Origin: Synergistaceae bacterium
Lineage (GTDB): Bacteria > Synergistota > Synergistia > Synergistales > Aminobacteriaceae
Length of the DNA: 64,000 nucleotides
NCBI GenBank assembly: GCA_017446055.1
Contig: JAFSRQ010000096.1
Location: 1 to 64,000, forward strand
Direction of reading: 5' to 3'
Shown here: piece after piece, positions 14,847 to 24,125 of the stretch
How the letters are laid out: every line of letters starts with the position of its first letter
How positions within the stretch are numbered: the stretch's first letter is position 1
Made by a program: the position numbers and the translations under genes
Notes under the pieces: model-generated
What the model saw: the letters and a program-made list of their open reading frames with translations, nothing else
What the model was told of the DNA's origin: nothing
Databases searched by the model: none

Positions 14847-17780
14847 TTACTCTTGAGGTTCTGCGACTATGTACAGCTCGATGGTCTTCACACCGTCAGA
14901 GACCGCGTAAATCACGAACTCGTCATACACAAGCTCGCCCGGAAGAATGAATGTCCCGTCTTCATCAACATCAATCGCAATAGGCTCATCGGCAATGTAT
15001 ATCTCTGTCTCTTCTGCCTCATCACCAATCCTGAATGTTAGGGGCATTCCTTCAGGAGCGTAAATTTCCCCCCTGAGTTCCTCATCACCGCTGACAACGC
15101 ACAAGTCAAGCTCCTCTTCATGGCCGTAATTCACCGTCTGCGTATGCTCCTGTACAGTCTCAGGAATAGCTTCGGACGTTCCTTCACTGTTGCCTGAAAC
15201 GCTCGCGGGAGTCTGTGATGTGTCATCGATCCTGCCTGTGATGATGATGATGAATGTCTGAGTGTCAGCACCGTACTTGTTCCTTGCCGTAATCCTGAAG
15301 CTGTACGTTCCTTCCTGCTTTGGAGTGCCTGCGATTTTCCCGGTCTTTGTGCCTAATTTGAGTCCTGAAGGAAGCCGTCCTGATTTCTTCCACTTTATCG
15401 GGTCAGTGCCTTCTGCCGATAATTGTGCGGTGTACTCTGTCCTGCTTATGCCCGCGTGAAGCCCCTCGTTCAGGATTTTGGGTGCTACACCGTTCACCCT
15501 CAGCGAAAACGACCGTACTGTTGAGCCTGCGTTATTCTCTGCTTTCACTCTCAGGCGGAATTTCCCGGCCTCCTTCGGTATTCCAGAGATCAGCCCGTCC
15601 TCAGTGATATATATTCCCGCCGGGTAACTCTCTTCCGCGAATGACCATACCACATGTGTGTTCCCCCTACACCTGAGTTGAACGCTGTAAGGCTGGTTAT
15701 GTGTAGCTCTTGGGAGTCTGTTCGTCAGTATTCTCGGCTTCTTCAGAGTACCTCCTGTTATCTTGACCATATACCTTAGGCTTGAGCTGCCCCTGCTGTT
15801 AGCGGCTGTTACCATGAATGTGTATGTCCCGGTCTTTTCCGGGATTCCTGAGATTGTGCCGTGTTCATCGAGAGTGAGTCCTCTGGGGAATCTGCCTGAT
15901 TTCGTCCACGTTATAGCCCCTTCACCTGACGCTTCAAGCAATGCTGTGTACTGTTCGCCTGTTCTGCCGTCCGGGAGGTTCATCGTCATTATTTCCGGCC
16001 TGCCTGTATCACCTGCGGAATTTTCCCTGACCATGAACGTGAATGTTCTTGCCTCTGTTGACCCGGCAGCGTTCGAGGCTCTGATCGTGAAAATGGCCCT
16101 TCCTTTCTCGCGCGGTGTACCTGTGATTCTGCAAACACGCTGATTTTTCCCGGCTGAAAGAGTGAGTCCTTCAGGCAGGTATACGTCTGATGTCTCCCAC
16201 GTCATTCCCTGCTCCGTGCCTGATGCTGTGATTTCGGCGGAGTAGCTCGCGTTCATCATTGCGTCAGGAAGGCTTGCCCCTGTAACAATCTCAGGAGGGT
16301 ACACAACCTGAATGTACATGTCCGCGCTGTCAGTGCCTCCCGTACCAGACGCAGTAACCGTGAACTTGTAGGACATAGGCGAGTGAGAATATTTCCCTTC
16401 CTCAGTGATTCCGATTTCGCCCGACAATATTCCTGCTGACGTGTCGAAGGAGAGTCCCGGAGGAACATCGCCGGTTATCCCCCACGTTACCGACTGAGTC
16501 CCTGACGCTGAGAAATGCACGCTGAAGCTGTCCCCGGCTGTAACAGGGCTGTAAGTCTTGGGCATGGAGATTTTCGGCGACGGCAGCGGCTCCGGCATTC
16601 CGTCAACCGCAAGAATGAACGTCTTATCCTCACTGCCCCATTTATTGGTGAAACTTACTGTTATGCTGTACGTTCCTGATATTATCGGGGTGCCTGTGAG
16701 CGTGATTTTCCCGGGAGATGACGCGCTGTAGCTTATGCCTATCGGGAGATTTCCGGGTGTCAGCAAAGCCTGAGAGAATGAGTCGCGTGTCCCCTCTGCG
16801 ATGATGTCGGCGGAATACTCTGCGCCTTCTGTGGCATTGGGGAGAACCTGAGTGATTATCCTTATGGGCTGGTAGACGGTGATGCTGAAAGTTAGTGTGT
16901 CTGACTTGGTGTCATTCGAGGCTGTGATGTCGAACGAGTATATTTTTGCGGACGGTGAATCGCTGCTTATTGCGTCCGTGCTGACGATGCCTGATATTAC
17001 CCCGTCAGCAGAAGAAAGAGCCAGACCCGGCGGGAGGTCTCCGCTTGTTACTGCCCATGATGACGGCCTGCCTGAAGCGGTGAAAGTGTGAGTATACATT
17101 TCCCCTGACGGAACTATGTCGGGTGATTCGGGTGTGATTTCTACGGCTGGGTCTTCGGGAGCTACAACGATGGTGAAAGTTTTCTCATCCATGAAGTATT
17201 CATTAGCGCAGACGGCGTTGAACGTGTACTCTCCTTCTTTGTCCGGGACTCCGCTTAACCTGCATATGTTGAGATTGTCGGCGTTGGAATGTTTCAGCCA
17301 GCCCGGTACTCTGATGCCCGGCGAAAACTCCCAGATTGCCGCGTTAGTTCCCGAAGCAGAAATCACAGCGTCATACGAGACTCCCGCCTTTGCTTTAGGG
17401 AGGGACTCTGTGATTATTGTGATTGGCTCGTAAACGTCAACCGCAAGAATCTTGTCGCCTGAGTCGCCTGAAGTGTTGTAGGCCGCGACCGTGAACACGT
17501 AAACGTCCGGGCTTGGCGAATTGTGGCTGACGGCATCAAGTGAGACAGTCCCGGAAATCACGCCGGAGGAGTCGAGTGAGAGTCCTCCCGGAAGATCGCC
17601 GCTAATTATGCGCCACAATGACGGGTTGCCTTCCGCGCTCAACGCCTGCGAGTAGTGCTGACCTGTTCCGGCCGGGGGGAGTGAGCTTGTAGTTACTGTT
17701 ACTGTGTCAGAGAAAGCTGCTCCCGTCCACAGAAATATCAGGACAAAGCATAGAACTGCCGCTGAGAATTTGCCCCTCAT
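14847..17780 (-). CDS. Large secreted protein with nine He_PIG (putative Ig) repeats
   Basis: This 977-residue protein starts at ATG 17780 behind AAAGGATG and has a signal peptide (residues 1-24, core FSAAVLCFVLIFLWTGAAFS). Nine tandem repeats of about 80-95 residues follow, each with the putative-Ig consensus: S-L-P-x-A-x-x-G-x-x-Y near the start, then LPxGLxL, then G-x-I-S-G-x-P and a T-x-x-A-x-N strand. The last 130 residues are acidic and rich in serine/threonine/glutamate, with no transmembrane anchor or sorting tail. It is probably exported and attached or released; a passenger of the type II system at 30.8-42.1 kb is possible. The gene stands alone with its own promoter. Confidence 0.85.
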   Translation of the reverse strand: MRGKFSAAVLCFVLIFLWTGAAFSDTVTVTTSSLPPAGTGQHYSQALSAEGNPSLWRIISGDLPGGLSLDSSGVISGTVSLDAVSHNSPSPDVYVFTVAAYNTSGDSGDKILAVDVYEPITIITESLPKAKAGVSYDAVISASGTNAAIWEFSPGIRVPGWLKHSNADNLNICRLSGVPDKEGEYTFNAVCANEYFMDEKTFTIVVAPEDPAVEITPESPDIVPSGEMYTHTFTASGRPSSWAVTSGDLPPGLALSSADGVISGIVSTDAISSDSPSAKIYSFDITASNDTKSDTLTFSITVYQPIRIITQVLPNATEGAEYSADIIAEGTRDSFSQALLTPGNLPIGISYSASSPGKITLTGTPIISGTYSITVSFTNKWGSEDKTFILAVDGMPEPLPSPKISMPKTYSPVTAGDSFSVHFSASGTQSVTWGITGDVPPGLSFDTSAGILSGEIGITEEGKYSHSPMSYKFTVTASGTGGTDSADMYIQVVYPPEIVTGASLPDAMMNASYSAEITASGTEQGMTWETSDVYLPEGLTLSAGKNQRVCRITGTPREKGRAIFTIRASNAAGSTEARTFTFMVRENSAGDTGRPEIMTMNLPDGRTGEQYTALLEASGEGAITWTKSGRFPRGLTLDEHGTISGIPEKTGTYTFMVTAANSRGSSSLRYMVKITGGTLKKPRILTNRLPRATHNQPYSVQLRCRGNTHVVWSFAEESYPAGIYITEDGLISGIPKEAGKFRLRVKAENNAGSTVRSFSLRVNGVAPKILNEGLHAGISRTEYTAQLSAEGTDPIKWKKSGRLPSGLKLGTKTGKIAGTPKQEGTYSFRITARNKYGADTQTFIIIITGRIDDTSQTPASVSGNSEGTSEAIPETVQEHTQTVNYGHEEELDLCVVSGDEELRGEIYAPEGMPLTFRIGDEAEETEIYIADEPIAIDVDEDGTFILPGELVYDEFVIYAVSDGVKTIELYIVAEPQE

Positions 17781-17827
17781 GAATATACATCCTTTCGTGA
17801 AATTTGCTGTTGTGTGAGATTTTGAGG

Positions 17828-17836
17828 ATTATAGCA
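17828..17836 (-). promoter_or_regulatory. Extended -10 promoter of the He_PIG gene
   Basis: The minus strand reads TGCTATAAT (TATAAT at 17828-17833) about 50 bp before the start at 17780. No clear -35 is visible; it immediately follows the ftsH-tail terminator copy. Confidence 0.55.
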
Positions 17837-18090
17837 TAACAAAACGCCCCCTCCAGTTTTGCACGGAAGAGGCGCGTTGTTCCCTGTGTGATTACCCTGC
17901 TGTACTCTCACGGTCTACGATTGCTGTTATCTCGTCGCTGTTGATGACTTCTTTCTCCTGCAAGACTCCGGCCACCTCATGAAGTATCTTCTCGTGTTCA
18001 CGTAGGATAGCTTCAGCCTTTTCTTGTGCCTCAATGACGAGCCGCCGTATTTCCCCGTCAATAACATCCGCAGTGCCTTCACCGATTTTG
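17835..18090 (-). pseudogene. Tandem duplicate of the ftsH 3' end plus its terminator
   Basis: This block repeats the sequence about 255 bp upstream on the plus-strand map (18091-18345), with scattered substitutions. It encodes the last 65 or so FtsH residues, ending VINSDEITAIVDRESTAG and the same stop, then the same terminator hairpin (17841-17878 compared with 18099-18134). There is no start region, so it is a dead copy sitting between ftsH and the He_PIG promoter. Identity is high but not perfect, so the duplication is not brand new. Confidence 0.85.
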
Positions 18091-18098
18091 CCCCTAAG

Positions 18099-18134
18099 AA
18101 AAACGCCCCTCCAGATTGACCAGGAAGAGGCGTT
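18099..18134 (-). terminator. Terminator of the ftsH operon
   Basis: On the minus strand AACGCCTCTTCC pairs with GGAGGGGCGTT around a short loop and is followed by a U-run (plus A at 18098-18102). A second, slightly diverged copy lies at 17841-17878 in the duplicated block. Confidence 0.75.
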
Positions 18135-18146
18135 ATTTCTGTGTGA

Positions 18147-20018
18147 TTACCCTGCTGTACTCTCGCGGTCTACGATTGCTTTTATCTCATCGCTGTTGAT
18201 GACTTCTTTCTCCTGCAAGACTCCGGCCACCTCATGAAGTATCTTCTCGTGTTCACGGAGGATAGCTTCAGCCTTCTCTTGTGCCTCAATGACGAGCCGC
18301 TTTATTTCCCCGTCAATAACATCCGCAGTGCCTTCACCTATGTCGTTGCGAACCTCAGAATTTCCCGACAGGTACATCATTGACGGCGACGCATAACGCA
18401 CCGGGCCGAGCTTGCCGGACATGCCGAACTCGGTTACCATTCTTCTGGCAGTCTCAGTAGCCCGCTCAAGGTCATTTGACGCTCCTGTTGACGCTTCCCC
18501 GAAGATGAGAAGTTCCGCCGCCCTTCCGCCCAGCATCACAGCCATTCTCGTGCGCAATTCCGCCTCAGTAACAAGATACTTGTCCTCGCTGGGCATGTTG
18601 AGTGTGTAGCCTAACGCGCCCTTTGTCGTGGGAATAATGCTGACCTTGTGCACCGGATCAGAGCCGGGCAGGTAGCACGACACTAATGCATGGCCGGACT
18701 CATGGTAGGCTACCTTCTTGCGGACTTCGGGAGTGAGCGGTGTCTTGCGCTGGAGTCCCGCAACAACGCGCTCTATTGCGAGGTCAAAATCATTCATCGA
18801 TACCTTGTCGGCCTTGCGTCTTGCGGCGAGGAGTGATGCTTCGTTGGCGATGTTGGCAAGGTCAGCCCCGGAAAATCCCGGCGTAACCTTGGCGATTGAT
18901 TTCAGGTCTATTGCAGGGTCAAGAGGGAGCTTTTTCGTGTGAATCTTGAGTATCTCCTCACGCCCTTCCTCTGTCGGCAAAACAACCTGTATCTGCCTGT
19001 CGAAACGTCCCGGCCTCATCAATGCCTGGTCGAGTATCTCCGGCCTGTTTGTCGCGCCCATGATGACGACTCCGTTGTTCTGCTCGAAACCGTCCATCTC
19101 AGCAAGCAGCTGGTTGAGCGTGGCTTCCTGCTCTGAGTTGCTGTTGAAGTTGCGCATCCGGGACTGGCCGATTGCGTCTATTTCGTCGACAAAGATTATG
19201 CACGGAGCTTTCTTCTTGGCTTGGTCGAAGAGGTCTCTCACTCTTGCCGCGCCGACTCCAACAAACATTTCCACGAAACTTGAGCCTGTGATGAAGAAGA
19301 ACGGCACTCCGGCTTCCCCCGCGCATGCCTTTGCGAGAAGTGTCTTGCCTGTACCGGGAGGGCCTACGAGGAGGACTCCCCTAGGCAGTTTTGCGCCGAA
19401 CTTGTCGAAGCGTTTCGGGTCTTTCAGGAAGTCGATTATCTCACGCAGCTCTACTTCCGCCTCACCAGCACCGCCTATGTCGCTGAACTTAACGCCGCTC
19501 ATCTCACCCTGTAACTCTTTGGCCTTGCTCCTCCCGAATGAGAATATCCCCCCGCCTATACCGCCGCCGTGCATGTTCCTGAAGATGAAGTACCAGATTA
19601 TGATTAGCGGCAGCATCGGAAGAATTATCCCCATCAGCAGATCTATAATGCCGTCCCTGTGAGCTATTCCCCCGAACTTTATATCAGCACTGGCCAGCCT
19701 CTCAATCAGAAACGGATCGGTGAGCTTGACCGCGCTCTTTATGCTGTCCTGTGATTTAGCGCGCTTGCTGGTGAGAATTTTCCCGTCAACTACGGGGCGT
19801 TTGTCTGGGCTGATGTTCTCCTTGAGGGTGTATATTATGCGTGTGTCGGATATGTCTGCGTTCTCGATGTTCCCTGCGTTAAGGTCGGCAAGAAACTCGC
19901 TGTAAGGGACTTCTGTTTTCCCCTCCGTGTAAGGCTTGTAGATGTATTCCGAGAAAAGCCAAGCGACTATCAACGCAACGAGAAAATACCACGCTGAAAA
20001 TTTCTGTCCTTTGTTCAT
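18147..20018 (-). CDS. ftsH: ATP-dependent zinc metalloprotease FtsH
   Basis: A 623-residue AAA+ membrane protease. Transmembrane segments lie at about 10-26 and 126-146 with a small periplasmic domain between. It has Walker A GPPGTGKT (219-226), Walker B IIFVDEID, the second region of homology ATNRPEILDQALMRPGRFD, and the zinc site HESGH (439-443) with a later zinc-binding aspartate (GASNDLERAT). It degrades misfolded membrane proteins and regulators such as LpxC in other diderms. It is last in a minus-strand operon from dNK to ftsH. Its tail is duplicated downstream. Confidence 0.97.
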   Translation of the reverse strand: MNKGQKFSAWYFLVALIVAWLFSEYIYKPYTEGKTEVPYSEFLADLNAGNIENADISDTRIIYTLKENISPDKRPVVDGKILTSKRAKSQDSIKSAVKLTDPFLIERLASADIKFGGIAHRDGIIDLLMGIILPMLPLIIIWYFIFRNMHGGGIGGGIFSFGRSKAKELQGEMSGVKFSDIGGAGEAEVELREIIDFLKDPKRFDKFGAKLPRGVLLVGPPGTGKTLLAKACAGEAGVPFFFITGSSFVEMFVGVGAARVRDLFDQAKKKAPCIIFVDEIDAIGQSRMRNFNSNSEQEATLNQLLAEMDGFEQNNGVVIMGATNRPEILDQALMRPGRFDRQIQVVLPTEEGREEILKIHTKKLPLDPAIDLKSIAKVTPGFSGADLANIANEASLLAARRKADKVSMNDFDLAIERVVAGLQRKTPLTPEVRKKVAYHESGHALVSCYLPGSDPVHKVSIIPTTKGALGYTLNMPSEDKYLVTEAELRTRMAVMLGGRAAELLIFGEASTGASNDLERATETARRMVTEFGMSGKLGPVRYASPSMMYLSGNSEVRNDIGEGTADVIDGEIKRLVIEAQEKAEAILREHEKILHEVAGVLQEKEVINSDEIKAIVDRESTAG

Positions 20019-20044
20019 GTGAAAAAGTCTCCTGTGAAATGGGA

Positions 20045-20488
20045 TTAAAGCCTTGCGCTTCTCATTAATGCCCGGCCGCCCTCATTGCGTCTTGTCCTGT
20101 TTCTGAGGCGGTCAAATTCATCTGATATTTCATCCCTCTCTGACTGGTTCAGCGGCATAACGTCAAGAAAGCTGTTTACCTTCTCTTCCAGCTCGTCAAT
20201 CTCCTTTGTGCCGGGGGGAACTGTCCTTCCTATGTTCTTGAGGCTGGCTACTGCTGTGTGCGCAATCAATACGGCCATGTCGTGAAGCTCCTTGCTGCTG
20301 TCGTCTGATGATGAGGCTGACTGCTTTTCGGGCTTAATCCTTGTGGCGAAACACAGAAATCCCACAGTAACAGAAAGCCACGCCGCACCCCAGTCAATTT
20401 TTGCCTCGCTGAACATGTAGCCCGCGAATATCGCAGTGATTATCCCCGCGCAGAAGAGTACCCAGCGCAATAACCTGTCCATAGTCAT
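20045..20488 (-). CDS. Hypothetical inner-membrane protein (147 aa)
   Basis: Two transmembrane segments lie in the first 50 residues (LLRWVLFCAGIITAIFAGYM and AAWLSVTVGFLCFA), followed by a charged cytoplasmic region with a probable coiled coil (EIDELEEKVNSF) and an arginine-rich end. I do not recognise a family. The start overlaps the gmk stop by 4 nt, and ftsH follows 27 bp after, so it is co-transcribed with both. Confidence 0.7.
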   Translation of the reverse strand: MTMDRLLRWVLFCAGIITAIFAGYMFSEAKIDWGAAWLSVTVGFLCFATRIKPEKQSASSSDDSSKELHDMAVLIAHTAVASLKNIGRTVPPGTKEIDELEEKVNSFLDVMPLNQSERDEISDEFDRLRNRTRRNEGGRALMRSARL

Positions 20489-21033
20489 AGCACAATCTTC
20501 CTCAGCTCATCACATGCCGCGTCAAGATCATCATTCACGATGACGTAATCATACTCATCTTTGAGCGCAAGTTCCTTCATGGCGTTCGAGAGTCTGACAC
20601 TGAGACTCCCGGCGGCTTCCGTCCCTCGTCCCCTGAGCCTGTGTTCCAGAACGTCAATACTCGGCGGCGCAACGAATATCATCACAGCACCGGGCATCTT
20701 CTCCTTCACCTGCAACGCTCCCTGTACATCAATCTCCAGCAGCACATCATGGCCGGACTCAAGCTCATTCATGACATCAGCCTTCAGTGTGCCGTAATAA
20801 TCCTCGTGGACATGGGCATATTCCAGAAACAGACCCTGCGCTATGTCTTCCGTGAACTTTTCCCGCGATATGAACCTGTATTCGACTCCGTCAGTCTCAC
20901 CTTCACGGGGTTTTCTCGTTGTGCAGGAGATAGAGTACCTGAGATTCGGCGCATCCTTCAGCGCATGTTCCCTGAGAGTGCCTTTTCCGACTCCGCTCGG
21001 CCCGGAAAGCACGTATAGTTTTCCCGTCTTCAT
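20485..21033 (-). CDS. gmk: Guanylate kinase
   Basis: A 182-residue enzyme that converts GMP to GDP with ATP. It has the P-loop GPSGVGKGT (residues 9-17), the GMP-binding region SISCTTRKPREGE...Y-R-F-I-S, Y-G-T (tyrosine contacting the substrate) and LLEIDVQGA. The start at 21033 overlaps the yicC stop (ATGA); that coupling of yicC and gmk is common in bacteria and decides this start over an in-frame one 13 codons earlier. Confidence 0.96.
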   Translation of the reverse strand: MKTGKLYVLSGPSGVGKGTLREHALKDAPNLRYSISCTTRKPREGETDGVEYRFISREKFTEDIAQGLFLEYAHVHEDYYGTLKADVMNELESGHDVLLEIDVQGALQVKEKMPGAVMIFVAPPSIDVLEHRLRGRGTEAAGSLSVRLSNAMKELALKDEYDYVIVNDDLDAACDELRKIVL

Positions 21034-21914
21034 TCTATGTTCTGTATTTGCTCCCTCATACGCTCGATACATGCTTTTGCTTCGACTACAAGCCAGCGAA
21101 ATTCTGTGTCGTTGACCTTGCTGCCCATAGTGTTAATTTCCCGGTTCATCTCCTGAATGAGAAAATCCAGCTTCTTCCCGCATGAAGTCTCATCCATAAC
21201 CCTGCGGAATTTCCCCGTATGAGCCTCAAGCCGGGCTACTTCCTCTGACACGTCCCACTTGTCTGACAGAATAGCAATCTCCTGTGCGATTCTTGCCTCG
21301 TCAACATCAAGTCCGCACTTCTCCATGACATTCTGTATCTTCGTCCTTAGTTCCTCAAAGGCTTCCGCGCTCGCAACTGCCCAGCGTTCTTTGAGACTGT
21401 CAGCTATACCTTCGAGTTCCGCCAAGTCGGTACTGACTTTCTCCTGTAGCTTTTCGCCTTCTGCCCTCTTCATCTCGTTCATCGCGTCAATTGCGCCGAG
21501 AGTGAGCTTGTCCCATATCTCCGGGTTGTCGCGGGCTTCCTGTTCTGCTACGTTGGCTGTAACGTCAAGTACTCCCGGTATCATCAGGAAACTTGTGATG
21601 TCCTTTGCTGCTTCAAGGCTGTTGCGTTTGGCTATAGTCCGTAACTGGTTGATGAACACTCTCAGGCTGTCGTTGTCCAGTGTGGGAATTTTTGCGCCGG
21701 GATTGAATGTGATTTCTGCTGACAGCTTCACTTTCCCCCGGACTATATTCTCACGCAGTATAGACAGTATCCTGTTCTCAAGCGGGAGAATTTCGCGGGG
21801 AAGTTTCACGCTGAAATCCTGATACTTATGGTTGACCGAGCTGACCTCAAACTTCACGCTGCCCCAAGGGAACGAATGCGACACGCTCCCGAAGCCTGTC
21901 ATGCTGATAAACAT
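21030..21914 (-). CDS. yicC: YicC-family endoribonuclease
   Basis: A 294-residue protein with the N-terminal YicC pattern MTGFGSVSH (residues 5-13), S-V-N-H-K-Y-Q-D and the C-terminal DUF1732 block (RLEAHTGKFR, GKKLDFLIQEMNREINTMGSK). E. coli YicC is an endoribonuclease involved in small-RNA turnover. It is coupled to gmk downstream and 5 bp from plsC upstream. Confidence 0.93.
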   Translation of the reverse strand: MFISMTGFGSVSHSFPWGSVKFEVSSVNHKYQDFSVKLPREILPLENRILSILRENIVRGKVKLSAEITFNPGAKIPTLDNDSLRVFINQLRTIAKRNSLEAAKDITSFLMIPGVLDVTANVAEQEARDNPEIWDKLTLGAIDAMNEMKRAEGEKLQEKVSTDLAELEGIADSLKERWAVASAEAFEELRTKIQNVMEKCGLDVDEARIAQEIAILSDKWDVSEEVARLEAHTGKFRRVMDETSCGKKLDFLIQEMNREINTMGSKVNDTEFRWLVVEAKACIERMREQIQNIE

Positions 21915-21919
21915 TGCGG

Positions 21920-22546
21920 TTACTCTCCTGCTTCAAGCTCCCTGAATGATTCCGTGAGAGCGTCCATTATGATTTTGCGGCCCTGTTTGCTGTCGTACAC
22001 CTCATCACTGAAGCGCAGGGGCTTGCCGAATGTTACGCGGAGCTTTGTGGGCTTGACGAAAGCAGAACCGGGAGGCATTGCACGGAATGACCCGTGAATG
22101 AACACAGGCAGGATAGGGGCGTGTTCGTGTGCGGCAATGAGCGCGACTCCTGCTTCGAGCGGCTGTAATTTCCCGTCAAGAGTCCTTCCTCCTTCCGGGA
22201 ATATCAGCACATCGCTTCCTTCCTGGTAGAGCTTCATGAATCCCTTGAGAGCTCCGGCGGCTGACGCATTGCTTGAGCGTGATACCGGGACTGCTCCCAA
22301 TGCCTTTATGCACGTTCCGAGAAACCAGCCCGTGAAAAGTTCCTCTTTCGCCAGATAACGCAGCATACGAGGGAAAAAACAGCCTACTATGAGCGGGTCT
22401 AAGTTGCTGGCGTGGTTGCAGGCTACTATGAATTTCTCGCTGGGACTGAGCTTCTCAAGCCAGCGGGATGAACAGCGGTTGTATATCATCAGCAGAATCC
22501 TGAAGAAATTTTTGACGATAAAATAGAACACTTTACTTTGCTTCAT
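21920..22546 (-). CDS. plsC: 1-acyl-sn-glycerol-3-phosphate acyltransferase
   Basis: A 208-residue PlsC-type enzyme making phosphatidic acid from lysophosphatidic acid. It has the catalytic box NHASNLD (H-x4-D), the glycerophosphate-binding FPEGGRT and a hydrophobic N-terminal helix. It overlaps the cmk end by 14 bp; the cmk-plsC pair is frequent in many bacteria. It would supply inner-membrane phospholipid. Confidence 0.93.
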   Translation of the reverse strand: MKQSKVFYFIVKNFFRILLMIYNRCSSRWLEKLSPSEKFIVACNHASNLDPLIVGCFFPRMLRYLAKEELFTGWFLGTCIKALGAVPVSRSSNASAAGALKGFMKLYQEGSDVLIFPEGGRTLDGKLQPLEAGVALIAAHEHAPILPVFIHGSFRAMPPGSAFVKPTKLRVTFGKPLRFSDEVYDSKQGRKIIMDALTESFRELEAGE

Positions 22547-23201
22547 TGGGGATTACTTCTTTCACTTTGTCGAGTATGTAGTGTACTGCTTCCTGCTCTG
22601 TCATGTCTGACGTGTCTACGTATATTGCTCCGTCAGGCATTGTGAGGGGGGAAATTTCGCGGCTTGAGTCGTTCTTGTCGCGCTCTATGATTGACCGTAA
22701 TATCTCGTCATAATCGGCGGGCTTGCCGTTGCTGACACGTTCGGAGTAGCGGCGTTTTGCGCGGGCTTCAGGGGATGCTGTGAGGAAGAACTTTGCCTTT
22801 GCTCCGGGAAAAACCACGCTGCCGACATCGCGTCCTTCCGCCACTATTGAGCCGTGAAGCTCCTGCTCTTTCTGGAGGGACAGCAGAGCCTTCCTCACTG
22901 ACGGAACAGCGGAGTACATTGACGCTAATTCGTCCACCATAGGAGTCCTGATTTCACCCGTAACATCAAAGCCGTTGACCAATACAGATTTCCCGTTCAG
23001 CTCAATTCTCACCTTGCTTAGAGCCTCGCGCATTATGTAGTCATCATTCGGCCTGACTTCAGACTCGTACAGTATCAGCGCAATAGCCCGGTAAATCGCT
23101 CCCGTGTCAAGGTAATTTATCCCCAAGGCGCGCGCAACATCCTTCGCCACAGTGCTTTTTCCCGCACCCGCAGGACCGTCTATCGTGATTACGTATGACA
23201 T
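22533..23201 (-). CDS. cmk: Cytidylate kinase
   Basis: A 222-residue (d)CMP kinase. It has the P-loop DGPAGAGKST (residues 8-17), the YLDTGAIYRA motif, AEGRDVGSVVFPGA and the ASPEARAKRRY lid. Length is normal. It is 6 bp after the HDOD gene and overlaps plsC. Confidence 0.96.
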   Translation of the reverse strand: MSYVITIDGPAGAGKSTVAKDVARALGINYLDTGAIYRAIALILYESEVRPNDDYIMREALSKVRIELNGKSVLVNGFDVTGEIRTPMVDELASMYSAVPSVRKALLSLQKEQELHGSIVAEGRDVGSVVFPGAKAKFFLTASPEARAKRRYSERVSNGKPADYDEILRSIIERDKNDSSREISPLTMPDGAIYVDTSDMTEQEAVHYILDKVKEVIPNEAK

Positions 23202-23207
23202 TCTTCC

Positions 23208-24098
23208 TTACAGCCCGGCCATGTCGCCCATATCACCGGCAACACTCCCGGCAAAGTCGATCATCTCCGACAAAAGGCTGTCGAAGTTCGTTATTCCGAG
23301 TCTCTCTACAGGCTCAGGGAACATATACGCCTGCAATCCGTCAGCACCCAGTCCGATACCCAGCATAAGACATATCGAGTTGGCTGTTGTTACCACGTCA
23401 AGCAGGGGCTGGTACTGAATCTTGTCGGCGGGAAGCTCGTTAGGCTTGTGGTGGTAGGCAATCGGTATCTTGTAGGAGTCAGGCATAGCCCATTTCTCTA
23501 CAAGAAGCTCACCTATTGCGGCGTGGTCGAAGCCGAGAACCTGAGTCTCAGCGTCCGTGAAGGGTATGTGCTTCTCCTCGACCATCTTGACGATTATACC
23601 GTAGCCGAACCTCACGTAGTCATTCAGGATAACCTTCCCGATGTCGTGAAGCAGTCCTCCTACGTAAGCGTCCTCAGTGCTGACATTGCCTGTGATACCC
23701 GCAAGGTGCCGTGATGTGTACGCTACCATGAGGGAATGCCGCCACAATTCGCCGCGGTCAAGGGCATAACCCGTTAATCCCTTGTCCATCGCTGAATACA
23801 CCGTTGCGGCAAGTATGATGTTGCTGACTGACTTATAGCCCAGAAGCGCAATTGCCTCCGCTATGTTCGAGATGCTCCGGGTTGCACCGTATGCCGCTGA
23901 GTTTGCGAGCTTCAGTATACGCAGAACAAGACCTTCATCGCGTGAGAGACTCTGAGCAACGTCCGCTGCATTGCTTTCGGGGTCATTCAGTTTTCTCATC
24001 GTCTCAAGCACAAATTGGGGAAATGATTTTATGTTCTCCATATTGCTTAGTATTCGTGTCTTGATTAGTTCTCTGGATTTCTCATCAATTTCACTCAC
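23208..24098 (-). CDS. HDOD-domain protein
   Basis: A 296-residue protein whose central 200 residues are the HDOD module: FPQFVLETMRKLNDPESN, then LVLRILKLANSAAYG, then SISNIAEAIALLGYKSV. A partial HD signature is still present (GGLLHDIGKVIL and later FDHAAIGELLVEKW), a pattern kept in some signalling HDOD proteins. Members link to motility, stress and cyclic-nucleotide signalling; no partner domain is fused here. It lies in the nucleotide/translation operon, 27 bp after the pseudouridine synthase gene. Confidence 0.9.
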   Translation of the reverse strand: MSEIDEKSRELIKTRILSNMENIKSFPQFVLETMRKLNDPESNAADVAQSLSRDEGLVLRILKLANSAAYGATRSISNIAEAIALLGYKSVSNIILAATVYSAMDKGLTGYALDRGELWRHSLMVAYTSRHLAGITGNVSTEDAYVGGLLHDIGKVILNDYVRFGYGIIVKMVEEKHIPFTDAETQVLGFDHAAIGELLVEKWAMPDSYKIPIAYHHKPNELPADKIQYQPLLDVVTTANSICLMLGIGLGADGLQAYMFPEPVERLGITNFDSLLSEMIDFAGSVAGDMGDMAGL

Positions 24099-24125
24099 GG
24101 ACTTAACCCCCTTTTTCCGTAAAAA

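Noticed and set aside
18946-19662. Plus-strand open frame of 238 codons opposite ftsH
   Set aside because: Antisense shadow of the AAA+ domain; serine/proline-rich translation without a ribosome site.
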